In this document: positions 45,739 through 56,035 of the stretch, in pieces
How positions within the stretch are numbered: position 1 is the first letter of the stretch
Layout of the letters: each line of letters opens with the position of its first letter
Source of the DNA: Gari tellinella
Lineage: Eukaryota; Mollusca; Bivalvia; Cardiida; Psammobiidae
Assembly (NCBI GenBank): GCA_922989275.2
Contig: OV277857.1
Span: 44,493,083 to 44,557,082, forward strand
Length of the DNA stretch: 64,000 bases
Direction: 5' to 3'
Translations under genes and position numbers: made by a program
Notes under the pieces: model-generated
The model's database searches: none
What the model saw: only the letters and a program-made list of their open reading frames with translations
Told to the model about the DNA's origin: nothing

Positions 45739-47663
45739 TATTTTGCAATATGCTGTTATTTAAAAAACCTTTATTGGTCAAACATTTACTTAAACTTAAT
45801 TGAATGTGTTCTGTTAAAGTTTCATAGGTGACTGAGTTAAGACTTTGCCAGTCAGTTGTTTTGGTTCTTCAGATATAAAACATACCTAGATCTACTGGAA
45901 ATTTCCCAAACAAATGAAGATCTGTGGTCAGTGGTCTCAACAAATTCACTTCAACAAAATTGAAACTTTGTTTATACTCAAAGCACCTGTTCTATTTTTG
46001 TGCAGGTGTATAATATCAGTATGCAGCTTTGCTAAAGTAGGTCTCTTCTGACACAGTGTTGATCTTTAAAGACTTTTCCTCAGTCCATTGAGGGACCACC
46101 AGTCCATTGTTCTTGAGGTGTCAGTGTAACTGTCAAATCATGCGCATATCATGTGCAGCACAATCTCAGTTTACCTGGTGAGGTCCAGATTATACTCATG
46201 CTCTAGTGATTTTCAATGGTTATTTCTAACCCAACTATCAGATATAAAGGTAGAGTCTCAGACGAGAAGCTTCAATGGTTCTTTGCTAACAGTATGTCCA
46301 CAAGACCCATGCTCTTTGCAAGGAAATTGTCTGGCAGGGTGTTATGACCAAAAGGTCGTCAGGAGATGTCTTTAAGTGCAGTTTTGACTTGCTTCTGTAT
46401 ACCAATACATGTAGTTTTAAGCACTCACTTGTAGCAGGTAAACCAGTATCAGGTTGAGAAGCTTAGACACCGCTATGAAAAGGGCATCATTTTATGAACT
46501 GAGTTATCACAGCTTGCTTTGCTCAAGAGCTCTTACCATATCCTATTTCAAATTAAGTTCAGAGCTGTGGGGAAATCAGACCCATATAAGTCTGTGACTT
46601 GTTGAAACTCTGCATCATATATGGCTCTTGAACATCTCTTGGCAAGTTCATATGTATACATGTACATTCTGTACCCGAGCTGTTTTCGATGCCATTTGAT
46701 TTTAATTTAGTAATCATGCTCAATTATAATTAAGTACATGGTTTGGGTACAAGTTTATGTGAAGGAGCCCCTGTAAAGTGTTGTTATGGTGGCCCTTGCT
46801 GCCTTAGCAATGCAGGGTCACCTACATAAGGAGTTTTGGTCAACTTTTCAACTTCCTTACTAAATTCCGACAAAATTCCTCATCTCTAAGACCCTTTGAC
46901 TGTAGCTGATGCCATGCTCTGACTGAACAATTTGGGTACCTCAAGTCTCTTTGCCTGATTATCACTATATGAGAAAACATTCTCACAGAGAATGCATTCT
47001 GAAGTTTGCCATATTTCTTCAGGATCTGCTTTATTCTACTGCATGGATGATGGCTACAAAATATTTTTCAGATGTTTTACCTTGGTTCAGCCTGTTTAAG
47101 AGCATTTGATGTCAGCTCCTTCACAATTTTCACCAGAATCATGTTTTCCTTATTTGGTTGAGGCCTGTGCATTCATAGTAGATAGGCATTTTTAGATAAC
47201 AAGCAACAAATTAATTTGGCTCCACATGTTGATATATGTCCACATGACATGTACTTCTTTTTGATTCGACTGTAATATATAGTCAACTGTCAGACATTTT
47301 TGTTGAAAATGTTTGGTCACAAAAGTTAACCACTAATTTTTTTTGACTCACTTAAATCAGACCAGTGTAACTTGTAAAAGTGAAAGCTGTCCGTAAACAG
47401 TATGCATGCTTGATAATAAAATTGGACATAAGGCCTGTTCTTATTTTTCTGTTTACAAATTGTAAAGAAATTCTGAGTACATAGGGGCATAGTTTGTGAT
47501 AAGAGTTATAGGCCTTGAAATTTCACATGGATAGTGTTGAGGAACAGTAATTTTTAACTTTTATTCAAATCCAATGTAGGTAGTAGAAATGAGCAAAACT
47601 GTAGAAAAGGTTAAAAAAAAAAAAGGTATAGGACTTGTTGTTGTATGTAAACCAGTCTTTTTT

Positions 47664-47683
47664 GGGGGGAGGGGGAGGGGGGG
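47664..47683. repeat. G-rich tract G6-A-G5-A-G7
   Basis: Three G runs separated by single A, sufficient in principle for G-quadruplex formation. Flanked by unremarkable AT-rich DNA. Confidence 0.8.
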
Positions 47684-48905
47684 ACCATTCCCAAAAGAAA
47701 ACAAGGACTTTTTCCCAAAATGAGCTGTTTACGGCAGGATTTTCCCCCGAAATGAAAGTTTTACGACTCATTTTTTGTCCAAATCAAGTATTTTACGTTG
47801 TTTTAGAGCATATTTTTACCAATTAAATGGGTACCAACCCACTCCCAAAGTCAAGATTGACAAACAAATACTGAAGTCAGATGATAACTGAATGCTTGAG
47901 TAGTTTCAAACCTAATGAGGACAAAAAATGAACTAAGGGCAAATTTCTAAGAAATTCATATTTGTGAAAGAGTTATAGGCCTTGTGTCATTTTAGTAATG
48001 TGGGTGATTGTAAATTAGTCTTCCTTTACTATTTAATCAAATCCATTAAGAAATAACATAAGCAAAATTGATAGTAAGATATATATGTGGTAGAAGGTAA
48101 AAAGAGGCATAACTCTTGTCAAATTTAAAAAGAATGATAAGACTTGTTGCTGTATGTAATCCAGATTATACTGCTCACTTGAGTGATGTTTCAAAATAAA
48201 TGGCAAAATATGTGAAATATTCAGAGTTATAGGACATGTACACTATGTCAAATGATACTGAACACTTTAATGAAGTTTTAAATTGATTGAGGCACAGGTG
48301 AGAAAATATAGCCTGATTATGTTTTCAACCGGAGAACTGTGAATGTCCTTAATTAAGGTGGTTCGCGGGTCAGCTTATTCTGTGTCAGAATTCTTTGAAA
48401 CCTTGATTAAATTGAAATATACCATATGGAGAGTAAAAAATCGTTAAAATAAAAAAAAGTTACAGTGCCGTTTTTTTCTGACAGGACCTTTTGTCGAGAA
48501 AAGCTCCTTTTTTTAATAAACAGGAATATTTTCTTTATAAAATGATATAACTCAATAATTTCTGTACATTCAAGTAAACTGTACAGAGACTATAAGATAT
48601 TGTGCAAACATAAAATATTTCATGGCATATTTTCTGGAAATATCAATATTTTAAAAAAGTCAAATTCAAAAAAAGTCACTAAATCTCAAATTACAAGAAA
48701 TCTAGTCGTTTAACATACACTAATTTTACTCTTATTAGATAGATATTACTTAGTTCTACTAGTCGCAAAAGTTTTATGAAAATCTACAGTGTAATTTACA
48801 TTTTATACATGATTTACAGAAATTCTGACAAAATGTTAACACAAAACGAGTAACCTCCCTTGAGTTCAACTTTAAAATGCCATCAGCTCTAAATAATACC
48901 ATATA

Positions 48906-49108
48906 TATAGTCAAACCTGTTATAAAGGACCATTAAATACGGTAGCCTGTAGATCTTTGAAGACAGGTGACTGCTTCATACAGAACAAAAGTAATGCATA
49001 AAAGCTCCTTTAGGATCTATCTTTTAGCATTACTTTTGTCCTGTGTTAAGCTGTCATCTGTCATGTAGGCTATAAATCCTCACAAAGTTTAGTTGTCACT
49101 TGACTATA
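48906..49108. mobile_element. 203-bp TA MITE (TAGTCAAACCTG family) with central palindrome
   Basis: TATAGTCAA at 48906 is inverted to TTGACTATA ending 49108, leaving TA at both ends. A core of about 48977-49055 has arms ACAGAACAAAAGTAATGC and GCATTACTTTTGTCCTGT (one mismatch) and a tip AAGCTCCTTTAGGATC. Relative of 29922-30100. Confidence 0.7.
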
Positions 49109-49210
49109 CTTGCATCTGATACTATTCATTATTACGTGACTAAACATAGCCTGTCCTTTGATCACTGTGTTATGGATTAACTAGTCAATAAAATCGGCCA
49201 ATTTATTTTT

Positions 49211-49300
49211 AAAAAAAGATTTGAAGCGAGTGGGAATCGAACCTAGAACCTTTGCATTGCTGGTCAACCAACGTAACCAACTGCGCTAACAGAGAAGACA
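49211..49300 (-). ncRNA. tRNA-derived pol III-like unit (SINE head or tRNA relic)
   Basis: On the minus strand TAGCGCAGTTGG (49288-49277) matches the tRNA A-box and GGTTCGATTCC (49243-49233) the B-box, 33 bp apart. A run of seven T on that strand (49217-49211) follows like a pol III terminator. An anticodon arm GTTG.G with loop TTGACCA can be drawn (anticodon GAC), but position 37 is C and the acceptor arms do not pair. So it is not a functional tRNA; a tRNA-derived SINE head or relic is more likely. Confidence 0.55.
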
Positions 49301-49673
49301 CTGAATACCATCCAACTTTTCTTTATCTAAATTTTCTACTATAAGCACGTGCCGAAAAGATCAGGTGAAAGTCATCAGCATTTCCGGAACTCGAGATGCG
49401 GGCCGCCCGCTGTCGAACCACCTTAAATACATTGTAAATCAAAACGGAAATGTACATCAAAATAACCCAAGCAATACATGTACATATTCTGTTGTACATT
49501 TTATTATTTGCATAAAAGGTAATAAAAATTCACTTTTTTTTTAACTTCAGTTTAACTGAAAAATATATAATAGAACAGTCCTGCCAGATGTACTTGGAAA
49601 AAATGTGCAACGAGAGCATAAGTCAAACATTATCAATAAGATGTATTTCTGAAATACTATGCCCCCTGCATGT

Positions 49674-49945
49674 GACCTTGACCTTTGTATGACATGATCT
49701 AACTTGTACTGAGCTCAAGTGCTTATGAAGTCAAGTACACATATCAAATATGGAGTCTCTATCACATGTTGTCCCAAAGTTATGACAATTTTTTATTAAA
49801 TTAAGCCTATTATCCCTTAATGACCTTGACCTTGGTCTGACATGATCCAAGTTGGGTTGACCTCAAGAGCTCCTTGGGTTGAATACACATGCCAAATTTA
49901 ATATGAAGTCTCTATCACATGTAGTTCCAAAATTATGGCCAAGGT
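49674..49945. repeat. Two ~148-bp tandem units with GACCTTGACCTT
   Basis: GACCTTGACCTTTG at 49674 and GACCTTGACCTTGG at 49822 start units sharing TCTGACATGATC-like, TCAAG.GCT, and AGTCTCTATCACATGT words. The GACCTTGACC word is the complement of GGTCAAGGTC in the 41,160-41,690 array, suggesting related core repeats. Confidence 0.7.
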
Positions 49946-50216
49946 TAAGTTGACTTACGCCCTTCTTGCATATAAAATTTCTTCAGATTTCCTTGAAAAA
50001 GCATGCAATAAGGGCGTAAGTCAGATTTTTTTAAATATAACACTATTTTGTAAAATTTTAATATTTTTTTAATGATTCATAAAGAATAAATTATCTTAAA
50101 ACAAAACACATGGTAAATATGTATGTAACTTTCAATCTATAGAAATAAATTAGTTTTTTTCACTTCCTGAACAATTTTGAAAAATGTAGTTACGCCCCTC
50201 TTGCGCCGAACCCTCG

Positions 50217-50329
50217 ATATGCATACTGCCCGATATTTTACGAAAGATCTACCTACCTAAGAGATTTCCCTGTCATACATTTATCTCTCACCTATAATCA
50301 CTGTTAATCCCGAACAAGTTATTACAAAT
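50217..50329. other. Right flank of the 5.36-kb element
   Basis: ATATGCATACTGCCCGATATTT begins the resumed host repeat, homologous to 44,702-44,830 (shared CGATATTTTACG, GATCTACC/TT, TCACCTATAA, ACTGTTAA). No gene. Confidence 0.7.
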
Positions 50330-50985
50330 AGAAGCAGACGACTCCAACCTTTTTCGGTCGACTGTGGATCCTGATCAAAAGCCGCGTAACAACCACCTTT
50401 TCACGGATGCAAACTTTCTTTTCAAGCATTGTGGAGCTTTACAATAAGCCACGTAAAGCGGCGTCTGATCAGGATCCACAATGGTTGACATTTATTTTAT
50501 TAGGTTTAGATTTAGAACAGACGACTTTCGTTTTCAAGTAGTTTAGATCCTGATTAAAATCCGCGTACCACTACCTTTTCACGGATGAAATATTTACTTT
50601 CAAGCATTTTAGATTCTGATTAGAAGCTGCGTAAAGCGGTGTCTGCTTAGGATCCACAATGATCGACACTTAGATTTAGACTAGACGATATTTGTTTTGA
50701 TTTACATCAGGAACCCGTATATATTTATAATATATTTAGATTACTTTTTGAACTGTTTGGATCCTGATCAGAAGCCGCGTAAATAGAGACTATCTATTGC
50801 ATGGGTGAAATTTTTATTTTCAAGCAGTTTGTATCCTGATCAGAAGCCGCGTATGGCTGCGAATGATCAGGATCCACACAATTGTTGACACTAATATTAA
50901 TATTTCGAAACTTTGAGAACTGAATCTTCAAGGATATTGTGGTGCATGGGTCACAATTTATTTTTAAGCAGTTTGGATCCAATAT
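50330..50985. repeat. Cluster of GGATCCTGATCAGAAGCCGCG half-palindromes
   Basis: At least six copies of a CAGTTTGGATCCTGATCA / CTGATCAGGATCCACAATG motif (about 50366, 50467, 50545, 50609, 50756, 50830) at irregular spacing. Pairs such as 50823-50880 form hairpins with GCCGCGTA tips. Related in sequence to the CAAACAG palindrome class, but arranged as a loose array. No coding. Confidence 0.65.
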
Positions 50986-50989
50986 TTTC

Positions 50990-52330
50990 TTGTTTGCAAC
51001 AAAGGAATCCTTAGCTTAGATATTTTGCACACATCATCATCTACTCAGTAATTGGCACACTCATATTGTCCTAATTTCTCAGCTTTCCAAGACATTTTCC
51101 TATTACATCAATGGTTCCAGGTGAGCGATTTAGGGCTGTATGCGGCTCTTATTAATGTTTTCCCGTATAAGTATATTGTAAAACTGATAAGCGCCAGGGC
51201 GGGGCCATTTTTGACCCTGTGATAATGATTTGAGCTATCGTGGTAAACTACCATAAGGCAAGCTACATGTCAAATATATTAGGCACTGGAAAACAAATCT
51301 CAGAGAAATGAATTTTAAATTTCAAATATAAGTCTATGTAAAACTGAGAAGCCCCTTGACGGGTCAATTATTGACCCATGGTCATGATTTGAAGAATCTT
51401 GATAGAGGACCATAAAGCAAAGCCAGATGCACAATATCAAAGGCCTAACGGTCTCAAGGAAGATGCATTTTAATAGTTTTCCAATATATGTCTATGTAAA
51501 ACTGAACAGCCCCTGGACAGGTCCATTTTGGACCCGGGTGTCATGATTTGAACACACTTGATCATAGGGCAAAGCTAGATATAACTTATCAAAGGTCTGG
51601 GTCTTATGGTTTCAGAGAAGAAGATTTTTTAAAGGTTTTCCTATATAAGTCTATGTAAAACTTATAAGTCCCGGGCCAGGCCATTTTTGACCTGGGGGTG
51701 GTGGTTTGTACAATCTTGAACAAGGACCATAAGGCAAAGCTACTTGTCAAATATAAAAGGTTTAGGCCACACGGTTTTAGAGAAGAAGTTTTTTTAAAGG
51801 TTTTCTTATGTGAAACTGATAAGCCCCTGGACGAGTCATTTCTGACCCGGGGTCATAAGTTGAACAGTCTTGGTAAAAGTTCATAACATGAGGCTACATA
51901 CTTAATTTGATTGTCATAGGACTTGTGGTTATCGACAAGAAGATTTTGAAACTTTGGAGTTTGCTTGTCAATATTAAATATATACTGAAAATGGCCACGC
52001 TCTCTGGTGGCCATGTATTTTGACGGATCCAAATACTTTGAACCACTTGGTAAGAACATGTATATCAATTGGGAAACAGTTTGATGAAAACCAAATTGAA
52101 ATCGAACAAGTCGTTCTTGCGAACAATATTTTATACATGTAATATTGTACATGTAATTTATTGTCAATAGTTGCCATGGAAACCGGGTCGATGGCCCCAT
52201 CCACTTTTTATTTACAACTTTTGAAGCTCACAACTACAGTATGTATCTGACCAAGTTTGGTTAAATTTGGCCATTGGTTTCAGAGGAGAAGTTGTTTGAA
52301 CCAAATTGTGAACACAAGCCGACTGCTCAT
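50990..52330. mobile_element. Pearl-like element 4: five ~159-bp core repeats
   Basis: GTAAAACTGA.AAGCCCCTGG units start at 51178, 51338, 51496, 51655 and 51810 (160, 158, 159, 155 bp), each with GACCC.GGG and TTGATAGAGGACCATAA. Just upstream, CCAGGTGAGCGATTTAGGGC and TGCGGCTCTT (51118-51151) is the inverted left-end word of pearl-like element 2. Downstream, TGGTGGCCATG (about 52006) and GTTGCCATGGAAAC (52170) lead into AT-rich DNA. Ends are not clean, so limits are approximate. Confidence 0.7.
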
Positions 52331-52935
52331 TTACCCCATATAGTATACCCATGAAAGGGTCTATATTTTCAAAGGAAGCATTATGACATATACTTTTTTT
52401 ACCATTTTCTGATTACTCACATATTAAACACTTATTGTGTGAAGTTTCATCAATAAATTTCGGGGTAGATTTTGAAAGAATGAATGTTTTCTTTGAATTT
52501 GAGCCAAAAGTCATGAGGAAAAATACATAATATTTCAGGAAACGAACTATACACTTTCATTCATAATTTTATCAAATATCACTTTTTAACTGTTTTAATG
52601 TTTGTTTATGTCAACTTGATAATATTTTAGACATATGAATGGGTAAAAGCATAAATATAGCTTGTTAAAACTGATTTGCATCCGTATTATCATAACCCCT
52701 CCTACATCATTTCAGAAAGCTAAAATGGCATGCTGATAGGGACTTCATGCATACATTTCAAGCGCCCATGGACAAAAAACAAACATTATAACCTATGTTT
52801 TTCTTTTTACCACGGCACTTACACTGATAATTTTACCTGTGCATCCCGAGTCCTATACTCGTCAAATTTGCCAGGGACTCATTATTTAAAAAGTTGCGAG
52901 TCCCATGGACACATAGCTTTTCTGGCCTTTAATAA
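52331..52935. other. Gene-less AT-rich interval
   Basis: No coding signature or clear repeat boundary. An 81-codon frame (52,730-52,975) has no recognisable domain and runs into a MITE. Confidence 0.45.
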
Positions 52936-52971
52936 ATTATTTACCTATTACTCATTAAAGCCAATAGTAGC

Positions 52972-53091
52972 TTAAAGCAGGTTGAAAGTAAAGCAGAATG
53001 TGCCATAAGGCACATTCTGCTTTACTTTCAACCTGCTTTAAGTGGTCACCTTTCTTCAAAACTAGAAATAAGTTATGGGATATTGGGTTAA
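52972..53091. mobile_element. TTAA MITE (CCCATT family), copy 6, left end lost
   Basis: A very well preserved core (52972-53041): TTAAAGCAGGTTGAAAGTAA and AGCAGAATG, tip TGCCATAAGGCA, then the exact inverted arm. The right end GTTATGGGATATTGGGTTAA stops at 53091 with TTAA. The left third of the element is missing or unrecognisable. Confidence 0.75.
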
Positions 53092-53559
53092 TTTTTCACC
53101 TCAAGGACTCAATGTTTGTCTCAAGGACTCATTGTTTTACAGAATGTGCATCCCGAGGACTCATTCATCTGATTTCTAAAATTATCGCTGCACTTAGATA
53201 TGTTTGAAGAACCTATACTGAAAATTTAATAAAGATATTTCGGGAAATTTATTTTGTCGCGTATGTCTTTAAAGACGTAAAAACCACACTATGTCGTAGA
53301 TCTTATGGGTGAAGACTCATTATCGTCGGCCTCGTATAGTCTAGAGCCAATTTTCAGAAAATCTCTTTTTTTACATCTTAGGAAAGATTGCGCCTATACG
53401 CAGATTCCGACTAACTCCCGTACTTCTATCCCAATGAGAAAGACTGTAAACAGTCACCTGATGAAATGTCGTATACCGAAGTGAAGAAATGCGCACGTAT
53501 AAAGGTGTGCACCTTTTCTGTATAAATTTGAAATATATAATTAAGATATCATACTTTAA
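53092..53559. other. Unassigned interval
   Basis: Contains repeated CAAGGACTCA words (53102, 53121, 53154 as GAGGACTCATT). No intact coding frame; an 81-codon minus frame shows no domain. Could be unique host DNA. Confidence 0.4.
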
Positions 53560-54318
53560 TATGTCAAAGGACATAATTATTCGCCACCCGACGCATTTGA
53601 CATTTTCTCCACACATATTTTACATTACTGGTGATACCACAAAATTGTCGAACACCAAATTACACAACAGTGTAGGGCAGTTTAAAGGCTAGGGTGTTGA
53701 CTTTTCAAATATAGATCTATTCTCTGCTGTTCGGACCCAGAACATCTGTTGCTAGGCAACTTTAGAATATAAATGAAAAAAGTTGACTCGTTCCGCTAAA
53801 CTGGTTGCTATGGTAATAATTGTGAGAAATATCTAGAATTGAAGAACGTTTTAATTTAAAAACATATTCTCCCATACAGTATAACGCTTTCAAACGAAAA
53901 TTAAAGAAAGTTACAGAAATTGTTAATCTTCAAATTTACTGACATGCGAAAGATGCTAAAATTAACATGGGAGTCTATGGGAAATCAAGTTTACCGACTG
54001 AATTTTATATATAATTGTGTGGCTAAACATGAAGTAACAGAGCTTTAGAATGACATTTTCTTATTTTACTTTTAATCGCACATGAAAGGTGTTCGTCAAT
54101 CGGGTGAAGTTTTACATAGTTTTCATCTATTGTTACCATGGCAACCATATAATGTGATCATGGTTCATTTTTTGCATGTACATTCTAAAATTACCTAGCA
54201 ACAAGAACCAAAGAATCACATGCTCAATTCGAGACAAGAAAACTTTTAACGGATCTTTGCTCCAACTCTTAAAACCAAATAGAACTGTACATTGAATGTT
54301 TGCTAGAGTTTTAATTCT
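53560..54318. mobile_element. Truncated second copy of the mariner-like foldback element
   Basis: CAAAGGACATAATTATTCGC at 53564 and ACACAACAGTGTAGGGCAG at 53662 align with 42,210-42,315; GTTGCTAGGCAAC (53748) and GTTACCATGGCAAC (54132) are conserved. Homology stops after GTTTTAATTCTA (about 54318), where the 42.9-kb copy continues to its right terminus. The outer CAGT at the left end is also lost. Confidence 0.8.
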
Positions 54319-54345
54319 AGATCTGGATTTAAGCTGTTTGCAAAT
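54319..54345. repeat. Half of a CAAACAG-class palindrome
   Basis: GATCTGGATTTAAGCTGTTTG immediately follows the truncation point of the mariner-like copy. It is one arm of the palindrome seen intact at 34886-34950. Confidence 0.65.
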
Positions 54346-54470
54346 GTTAGTCAACTTCCCTCCCTAAAACGACTCCCTCCGAACAACACACACAATCTGT
54401 GTCTCCCAGTGGGTGTCGTTGTAGAGAGGTAACGATATCTATAAACAAATAGTCAAAGATTCTCACCTCA

Positions 54471-54606
54471 GTTTACCTGCGAGTACATCCGTGACTATCA
54501 GCAGATTACTAGTAGACTTTCGCGCCCAAATTTTTCAAATGACCGTTCCAGCCTCTTTCAAATTGATTGGTCAAAGCCAGAAAACAACTACGAATCTAAT
54601 TTGCAT
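54471..54606 (-). promoter_or_regulatory. Candidate minus-strand cell-cycle-type promoter with splice-donor-like site
   Basis: Read on the minus strand: octamer ATGCAAAT (54606-54599), CCAAT (54570-54566), two TTTGAA words (54562, 54539), an E2F-like TTTGGGCGCGAAA (54530-54518), then ATG (54489-54487) and CAG|GTAAAC (donor-like, intron from 54476). The combination and order resemble metazoan cell-cycle promoters. Each motif is short, and no downstream exon is recognised. Could be chance in one of the few stretches free of obvious repeats. Confidence 0.3.
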
Positions 54607-54875
54607 ATCTTCTGGCATATCTATCCGAACCCATTTTCGTTTTGTCCATTTCATTAAAATTGACACCGCATCTGAGAATCTATTGCACAGGTGCAGTCCT
54701 ACAGTCGAACATATGTAAAGCGGACAAAGAAGGGAATTCATCTGATTGTTCTTTGAGGACGGGTTGCAACAGGGCGGATATCATAATCATCTAGAGATTT
54801 GCAGAGAACTCTAAATGAAGACGTTGTCTTGCTCCTGATCGGCCCTGTACGTAACCTGCCCCAGATAATCGAAGA
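54607..54875. other. Non-repetitive interval, no gene recognised
   Basis: Somewhat more GC-balanced than its neighbours and free of obvious repeats, so it may be unique host sequence. No open frame with a recognisable domain. Confidence 0.4.
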
Positions 54876-54881
54876 GTCTAT

Positions 54882-55134
54882 CAGGGCTGCCATTTCTCCG
54901 GATTTTTCCTAAATCTTCGGATTTTTTTTCGTACTTTGTAGCTTAAAGCAGGCTGAAAGTAAAGCAGAATGAGCACGAAGGCGCATTCTGCTTTACTTCC
55001 AGCCTGCTTTATGCATCGACGTATCAACAATACTAGTACAGGCAATGGGGTAAAGATACGATTCTTAAAATCGCACTTGAAAAATGCAAATTTGGAAATC
55101 TAAGGATTTTTTTTGTCAACTTATGGCAGCCCTG
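54882..55134. mobile_element. Composite MITE with CAGGGCTGCCA termini, 6-bp target duplication, copy 1
   Basis: CAGGGCTGCCAT at 54882 is inverted at 55124-55134 (ATGGCAGCCCTG). GTCTAT lies immediately on both sides (54876-54881 and 55135-55140). The interior has TTTCTCCGGATTTTTCCTAA at left and GGATTTTTTTTG at right, and contains the palindromic core and right end of the TTAA CCCATT family (AAAGCAGGCTGAAAGTAAAG ... GGCAATGGGGTAAAG), without the TTAA. Composite structure shared with 57544-57798. Confidence 0.85.
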
Positions 55135-55139
55135 GTCTA

Positions 55140-55275
55140 TTTTGAAGGGAACGTCTGCTCAGCATAAGTTCGACTCTGTGTCTGCACGTCAATGCCATAT
55201 AACCACCTATAGTATAACTGTGTCATGTAAATTGAGATACGAAATAAAGCAATTTGAATTGAAAAAAAATGTTAT
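55140..55275 (+). mobile_element. Possible retroelement 3' end
   Basis: ATTGAGATACGAAATAAAGC and AATTTGAATTG followed by A8 (about 55262-55269). An AATAAA signal 25 bp before an A-run suggests a retroposed 3' end. The 5' limit is unknown. Confidence 0.35.
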
Positions 55276-55292
55276 TAAAGAAATACTCACCC

Positions 55293-55368
55293 AAATCCTC
55301 CTCTAACCAGGGTTAACCACTGTAAAATCCTCCTCTAACCAGGGTTAACCACTGTAAAATCCTCCAAA
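55293..55368. repeat. 32-bp tandem duplication
   Basis: AAATCCTCCTCTAACCAGGG and TTAACCACTGTA occurs at 55293 and 55325, with a partial third start at 55357. Two exact copies plus a fragment. Confidence 0.85.
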
Positions 55369-55429
55369 TTCACTTTATACATTAGCGTTACTGCATCAAA
55401 TGTAAATATAATACTATGACCTTCAGCAA

Positions 55430-55784
55430 AGGTGCATTCTGAGGGCATTCTAAGAAGAAAGTCCTGGTTCTACACTGTTTGTATAGAACACGTTTCCAAG
55501 TCACTGGTAAACTGTTAGCACATTCAAACTTAGTTTATTCTCTTTTGAATCACACAACGGACAATTCCAATGGTTTATAAAAATTAAACATAATGTCCAC
55601 AATATACTATGATTTAAGAGTTTTTACAATATAACACCTATCATAAAATGACACACAATGTGCAGTTCATAAAAACAATTTGTAAACCAAATTTCAGCTT
55701 CATAATCAAAGCATGTACCAGAAAGGTAAGTGCGAACAAACCTCGAGGGTCATCACCATACCATTCAGATAGTCAATATAATGT
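55430..55784. other. Diverged repeat flanks of the CAGACCCTGATCA class, no gene
   Basis: GTTCTACACTGTTTGTATAG (about 55467) is a lone palindrome arm. ACTGTTAGCACATTCAAACT and TCACACAACGGACAATTCCA recur in modified form at 55,868-55,940, 56,560 and 57,910. This is a larger diverged repeat around the hairpin at 55785. Confidence 0.5.
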
Positions 55785-55850
55785 CAAACAGTGCAGACCC
55801 TGATCAGAGGGCTCATTTATGAGCCCTCTGATAGGGGTCTACCCTGTTTG
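55785..55850. repeat. 66-bp palindrome, CAAACAGTGCAGACCCTGA class, well preserved
   Basis: CAAACAGTGCAGACCCTGAT, stem CAGAGGGCTC, loop ATTTAT, inverted GAGCCCTCTG and AGGGGTCTACCCTGTTTG. Same class as 30561, 45661, 57812 and 61051. Confidence 0.85.
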
Positions 55851-56035
55851 TGCATCACAAGTTTTCTACTAGCACACTGAAAGTATTTCAAACATAACTC
55901 ATACTCCACTGAAACATCAAATGGACAGTTTCAATGTTTAATTAGATATAAGTCGTGTCTTTTTATATTAAATTGAAGGTTCTGTTCTTACAATATACCA
56001 CACAATAGCTTAGTGGAGAAACATCAATTGGCAAA

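Larger units (their letters stand above)
45082..48352. other. Interior of the 5.36-kb element, no intact gene
   Basis: 3.3 kb with only short frames. On the minus strand around 46,880-47,020 a ~45-codon stretch (DPEEIWQTSECILCENVFSY) has a C-x2-C but is closed by stops on both sides and is not assignable. 47,480-48,300 holds degenerate repeats sharing AGAGTTATAGGCCTTG, AAATCCA and GACTTGTTG.TGTATGTAA. No RNA gene seen. Confidence 0.5.
48353..49426. mobile_element. 1.07-kb TTAA element with GGTGGTTCG termini
   Basis: TTAAGGTGGTTCG at 48353 is perfectly inverted as CGAACCACCTTAA ending 49426, with TTAA on both sides. It carries a nested TA MITE (48906-49108) and a tRNA-like pol III unit (49211-49300). 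No transposase frame. TTAA sites fit piggyBac or Kolobok groups; not resolved. Confidence 0.7.
44859..50216. mobile_element. 5.36-kb DNA transposon-like element, CGAGGG.CTCGGCGC termini, ATAT target duplication
   Basis: Left end CGAGGGCTCGGCGCAAGAGG then GGCGTAACTACAT; right end is its inverted copy (ATGTAGTTACGCCCCTCTTG, then CGCCGAACCCTCG), one mismatch, about 33 bp. ATAT lies on both sides (44855-44858, 50217-50220), and the inferred empty site shows one ATAT in CATATATGCAT. Subterminal GGGCGTAAGT words recur at both ends (45046-45081, 49952-50023). The interior has no intact transposase, so it is non-autonomous or dead. Superfamily unassigned: a 4-bp duplication and these ends do not match a type I can name confidently. 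Later insertions lie at 48353-49426. Confidence 0.8.

Noticed and set aside
46880..47020. Minus-strand ~45-codon stretch with a C-x2-C pair, possible transposase zinc-finger in the 5.36-kb element
   Set aside because: Stops on both sides, one cysteine pair only, and no further catalytic motif seen. Too weak to annotate as a transposase.
49211..49300. Functional tRNA gene on the minus strand
   Set aside because: A and B boxes are present, but acceptor arms do not pair and position 37 of the drawn anticodon loop is C; annotated as a tRNA-derived relic instead.
51853..52200. 115-codon minus-strand open frame
   Set aside because: Lies at the edge of the ~159-bp core array of pearl-like element 4; low-complexity, no domain, no supporting splice or promoter signal.
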